Positions 61,212 to 64,000 of a stretch of DNA of 64,000 nucleotides are shown in pieces; the stretch's first letter is position 1, and every line of letters begins with the position of its first letter. Source of the stretch: Scandinavium sp051650185. GTDB lineage: Bacteria > Pseudomonadota > Gammaproteobacteria > Enterobacterales > Enterobacteriaceae. Position numbers and translations under genes: made by a program. Where the stretch lies: positions 11,673-75,672 of the forward strand of contig NZ_JBOFIN010000047.1 in NCBI RefSeq assembly GCF_051650185.1, written 5' to 3'. The notes under the pieces are model-generated. The model saw only the letters and a list, made by a program, of their open reading frames with translations. It had not been told where the DNA came from and ran no database searches.

Positions 61212-63185
61212 ATGAAACTCAATAAGATTGCCAGACACCTGGCGGTCGCAGGACTGCTGACATCACTCTCTGTCCCTGCGCTTGCTCAGGTTATGCCTAA
61301 AGAGGCAACCGATGCCACCATTAAGGCGAACGACGCGCTGTTACAGAAGCTGCCATTCGCTGACCACACTGATTTTGAAAATGCCCATAAAGGCTTCATT
61401 GCCGCGCTGCCACAGGATGTTATCAAAGGTGAAGCCGGCAACGTCATCTGGGATCCAACGAAATATGATTTCATTAAAGAAGGCAACAAAGCCCCTGCGA
61501 CAGTGAACCCAAGCCTGTGGCGTCAGGCTCAGTTGATCAATATCAGCGGTCTGTTCAAAGTCACTGATGGCATCTACCAGATTCGTAATCTCGATCTGTC
61601 TAACATGACAATTATCGAAGGTAAAACCGGTATTACCATTGTCGATCCACTGATTTCCGCTGAAACTGCGAAAGAAGGTCTGGAACTGTATTACAAAAAC
61701 TTGGGTAAAAAACCCGTTGTCGCTGTTATCTACACCCATAGCCACATTGACCACTACGGTGGTGTACGTGGTGTGGTTGATGAAGCCGATGTCAAATCAG
61801 GTAAAGTGAAAATTTACGCCCCTGCTGGCGTAATGGATGCTGCTGTCGACGAAAACATCATGGCGGGTAATGCGATGAGCCGCCGTGCGAGCTATCAGTA
61901 CGGCAACCTGCTGAAAGCTGATACTAAAGGTCAGGTAGGTGCTGGTCTCGGCACGACCACTTCAGCAGGTACCGTGACTCTGCTGAAGCCGACCAACATC
62001 ATCGACCACACCGGCCAGGAAGAAGTGATCGATGGTTTAACCTATGATTTCCTGATGGCGCCAGGTTCGGAAGCACCATCAGAAATGCTGTGGTATATCA
62101 AAGAGAAGAAGGTTATCGAAGCAGCTGAAGATGTAACCCACACGCTGCACAATACCTATTCCCTGCGCGGCGCAAAAATTCGCAATCCGCTGGCATGGTC
62201 CAAATACATCAACGCCGCAATTGAGCGTTGGGGTAACGACGCTGAAATCATTCTTGCTCAGCACCACTGGCCGACCTGGGGTAACGAAAACATCCTGAAG
62301 CTGTTGAAAAGTCAGCGTGATACCTATCGTTACATCAATGACCAGACTCTGCGTATGGCGAATGAAGGCCTGACCCGTGACGAAATCGCGGCCAACTTCA
62401 AGCTGCCTGAAACCCTGGAAAAAACCTGGTCCAGCCGTGGTTACTACGGTTCCGTGAGCCATAACGTGAAAGCCACCTATGTGTTCTATCTCGGCTGGTA
62501 TGATGGCAACGCGGCAACCCTGGACGAACTGCCACCGGAAGAAGCCGCGAAGAAATTCGTGGATTACATGGGCGGTGCCGACAAGATCCTGAGCAAAGCA
62601 AAAGACGATTACGCTCAGGGTAATTACCGTTGGGTTGCGCAGGTTGTCAGCAAAGTCGTGTTCGCCGATCCGAAAAATGAAGCGGCGCGTAATCTCGAAG
62701 CTGATGCGCTGGAGCAGTTAGGCTATCAGGCAGAATCTGGCCCATGGCGTAACTTCTACCTGACCGGTGCTCAGGAACTGCGTAACGGCGTGGTGAAAGC
62801 GGCAACCCCGAACACCGCAAGCCCGGATACCGTGCGTGCGATGACACCAGAGATGTTCTTCGACTACATGGCCGTTCACATCAATGGTATGAAGGCTGCC
62901 AATGCACATACCGTGCTGAACATCAACTTTGGTGACAACGGCAAATACAAGCTTGAGCTGGAAAACGGTGTGCTGAACCACACTGCTAACGCTCAGGCAA
63001 AAGATGCTGATGCGACTATCACAATGTCTCGCGAGACACTGAACCGCATCATCCTGAAACAGGAAACTGTGCAGCAGGCGAAAGATAACGGTGATATGAA
63101 AATCACGGGTAATGCCGCTAAGCTGTCCGAGCTGATGGGTTACATGGACAAGTTCGACTTCTGGTTTAACATCGTCACTCCGTAA
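61212..63185 (+). CDS. Secreted alkyl/linear primary-alkylsulfatase (YjcS/SdsA1-like)
   Basis: A 657-residue exported metallo-beta-lactamase-fold sulfatase that hydrolyses alkyl sulfates such as SDS. Signal peptide ends ALAQ (about residue 26). Zinc ligands His176, His178, Asp180 and His181 in THSHIDHYGG; further ligands in EAAEDVTHTLHN and AQHHWP; dimerisation domain about 390-520; C-terminal SCP2-like domain from about 530. Homologous to E. coli YjcS, but in a different place. 211-base divergent gap to the IprA-like regulator. Confidence 0.92.
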   Translation: MKLNKIARHLAVAGLLTSLSVPALAQVMPKEATDATIKANDALLQKLPFADHTDFENAHKGFIAALPQDVIKGEAGNVIWDPTKYDFIKEGNKAPATVNPSLWRQAQLINISGLFKVTDGIYQIRNLDLSNMTIIEGKTGITIVDPLISAETAKEGLELYYKNLGKKPVVAVIYTHSHIDHYGGVRGVVDEADVKSGKVKIYAPAGVMDAAVDENIMAGNAMSRRASYQYGNLLKADTKGQVGAGLGTTTSAGTVTLLKPTNIIDHTGQEEVIDGLTYDFLMAPGSEAPSEMLWYIKEKKVIEAAEDVTHTLHNTYSLRGAKIRNPLAWSKYINAAIERWGNDAEIILAQHHWPTWGNENILKLLKSQRDTYRYINDQTLRMANEGLTRDEIAANFKLPETLEKTWSSRGYYGSVSHNVKATYVFYLGWYDGNAATLDELPPEEAAKKFVDYMGGADKILSKAKDDYAQGNYRWVAQVVSKVVFADPKNEAARNLEADALEQLGYQAESGPWRNFYLTGAQELRNGVVKAATPNTASPDTVRAMTPEMFFDYMAVHINGMKAANAHTVLNINFGDNGKYKLELENGVLNHTANAQAKDADATITMSRETLNRIILKQETVQQAKDNGDMKITGNAAKLSELMGYMDKFDFWFNIVTP

Positions 63186-63342
63186 GCCCTTTTCCCCTGC
63201 AACGCCTGTTGCAGGGGATTCTCCCGCTTCCTCTCCTCGGTATATATCACCACTGTTTCTTTAAATGTTAGTAAATTCGTCTTATCATTCATCAAACTGA
63301 TGATACGATTCGCCAGTGGCTAACTGATCAATAGGATTAACA

Positions 63343-63834
63343 GTGAAAAACGCATCCAAACTGAATATCGCCTTCTTCTCTCTGGCCTGCATGTCTGCCA
63401 GCGCCTTCGCCTCAACGATGCCTCTGGAAAAAGTTGCTCCCTATCCACAGGCCGAAAAAGGGATGAAGCGTCAGGTGATTACGCTGCCCGTGCAGAATGA
63501 CGAAGCTGATTATAAAGTTGAGCTACTGATTGGTCAGACAATGGACGTAGATTGCAATCAGCACCGTCCTGGCGGCCAGATGGAGAGCAAAACGCTCGAA
63601 GGCTGGGGTTACGATTACTACGTCTTCGATAAGGTCACCTCGCCGGTGTCCACCATGATGGCCTGCCCGGATGGCAAGAAGACGAAGAAATTCGTCACGA
63701 CCCATCTGGGCGACCATGCGCTGATCCGCTACAACAGCAAACTGCCGATTGTGGTGTATGCCCCGGAAAATATCGAAGTGAAATACCGCATCTGGAAAGC
63801 AGAAGAGAATGTGCAAAGTGCAGAGCAGCGCTAA
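63343..63834 (+). CDS. eco: Ecotin, periplasmic serine protease inhibitor
   Basis: A 163-residue precursor with signal peptide ending AFAS; GTG start at 63343. The reactive loop STMMACP contains the P1 Met105 (mature M84 in E. coli) and the disulfide Cys pair. Dimeric inhibitor of trypsin-fold proteases such as neutrophil elastase. Confidence 0.97.
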   Translation: MKNASKLNIAFFSLACMSASAFASTMPLEKVAPYPQAEKGMKRQVITLPVQNDEADYKVELLIGQTMDVDCNQHRPGGQMESKTLEGWGYDYYVFDKVTSPVSTMMACPDGKKTKKFVTTHLGDHALIRYNSKLPIVVYAPENIEVKYRIWKAEENVQSAEQR

Positions 63835-63920
63835 GACAGCATAAAAAATCCCCGGTAACCGGTAACACCGATCGGTTAAGCAGAATGATCGGTTGAACGA
63901 TCCGGCGGGTAGACGACAAT

Positions 63921-63951
63921 AGCCTCATCAATTTTCTGATGGGGCTTTTTT
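63921..63951 (+). terminator. Intrinsic terminator downstream of eco
   Basis: AGCCTCATCA (63921-63930) pairs with TGATGGGGCT (63937-63946, one G-U pair), followed by six T. Confidence 0.8.
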
Positions 63952-64000
63952 ATGCTTTCTTCCTGGCTCGACGATACCCAAACCTGGGCCGAACCCGCTT
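63952..64000 (+). CDS. Start of an unidentified ORF cut by the window edge
   Basis: ATG at 63952 opens MLSSWLDDTQTWAEPA and runs off the edge. The spacing of W and A-E residues is reminiscent of the N-terminus of Tn5/IS4-type transposases, but 16 residues are too few to say. The GGGG of the terminator stem would be the ribosome site. In E. coli mqo lies here instead. Confidence 0.25.
   Translation, partial: MLSSWLDDTQTWAEPA

Overview
This window is chromosomal DNA from a member of the Enterobacteriaceae, close to Enterobacter, Lelliottia, Kluyvera or Citrobacter; the genus cannot be fixed by reading alone. Gene order follows the Escherichia coli 47-49 min region almost step by step (dld-pbpG-yohC-yohD-yohF-mdtQ-dusC-yohJK-cdd-sanA-mglCAB-galS-yeiB-folE-yeiG-cirA-lysP-yeiE-yeiH-nfo-fruAKB-setB-yeiW-yeiP-yeiQ-yeiR-lpxT-mepS-pdeN-yejABEF-yejG-bcr-rsuA-radD-rplY-yejK-yejL-yejM-tRNA-Pro-eco). 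Most products are recognisable as close orthologues of E. coli proteins of nearly the same length. There is no phage, integron, CRISPR array or rRNA operon.

Region by region: 1-8145 holds the end of D-lactate dehydrogenase, a GNAT acetyltransferase behind a strongly structured leader, peptidoglycan and membrane proteins, an intact MdtQ outer-membrane efflux lipoprotein, an extra SAM methyltransferase, and DusC. 8367-11297 holds yohJK, cdd (with CytR/CRP-like sites) and sanA. 11430-13234 is an accessory HipA-kinase toxin/HTH antitoxin pair at the place where E. coli carries yeiS-preTA. 13286-19554 is the galactose/methyl-galactoside ABC transporter mglBAC, its regulator galS with clear CRP and gal-operator sites, and yeiB. 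19575-29429 covers folate (folE), iron (cirA with a Fur box), lysine (lysP), the yeiE/yeiH pair and DNA repair (nfo). 29545-33318 is the fructose PTS operon fruBKA under two Cra boxes.

33687-43363 includes the sugar exporter setB, the EF-P paralogue yeiP, a mannonate dehydratase (uxuA-type) divergent from the mannitol-dehydrogenase-family yeiQ across a UxuR/ExuR-like site, the yeiR GTPase, lpxT, the murein endopeptidase mepS and the c-di-GMP phosphodiesterase pdeN. 43430-48962 is the yejABEF peptide importer; yejF has a single-base homopolymer frameshift near its end. 49644-53470 carries bcr, rsuA and radD. 53566-55398 is an accessory cassette of a secreted fasciclin-domain protein, an ECF sigma factor and a membrane anti-sigma factor, a layout resembling mycobacterial MPT70/83-SigK-RskA. 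55544-59024 returns to the core (rplY, yejK, yejL, yejM).

From tRNA-Pro (59100) to the right edge the window diverges from E. coli: an AT-rich GT17-family glycosyltransferase, a 32-residue YoaK-like membrane peptide, an IprA/YaiV-like regulator and a secreted alkylsulfatase precede ecotin. The features most worth a second look are the fasciclin/ECF cassette, the reversed-order Hip locus with its operator-like repeats, the Shine-Dalgarno-masking structure upstream of the acetyltransferase, overlapping alternative hairpins in the mepS leader, the YoaK-like peptide, and the yejF frameshift.
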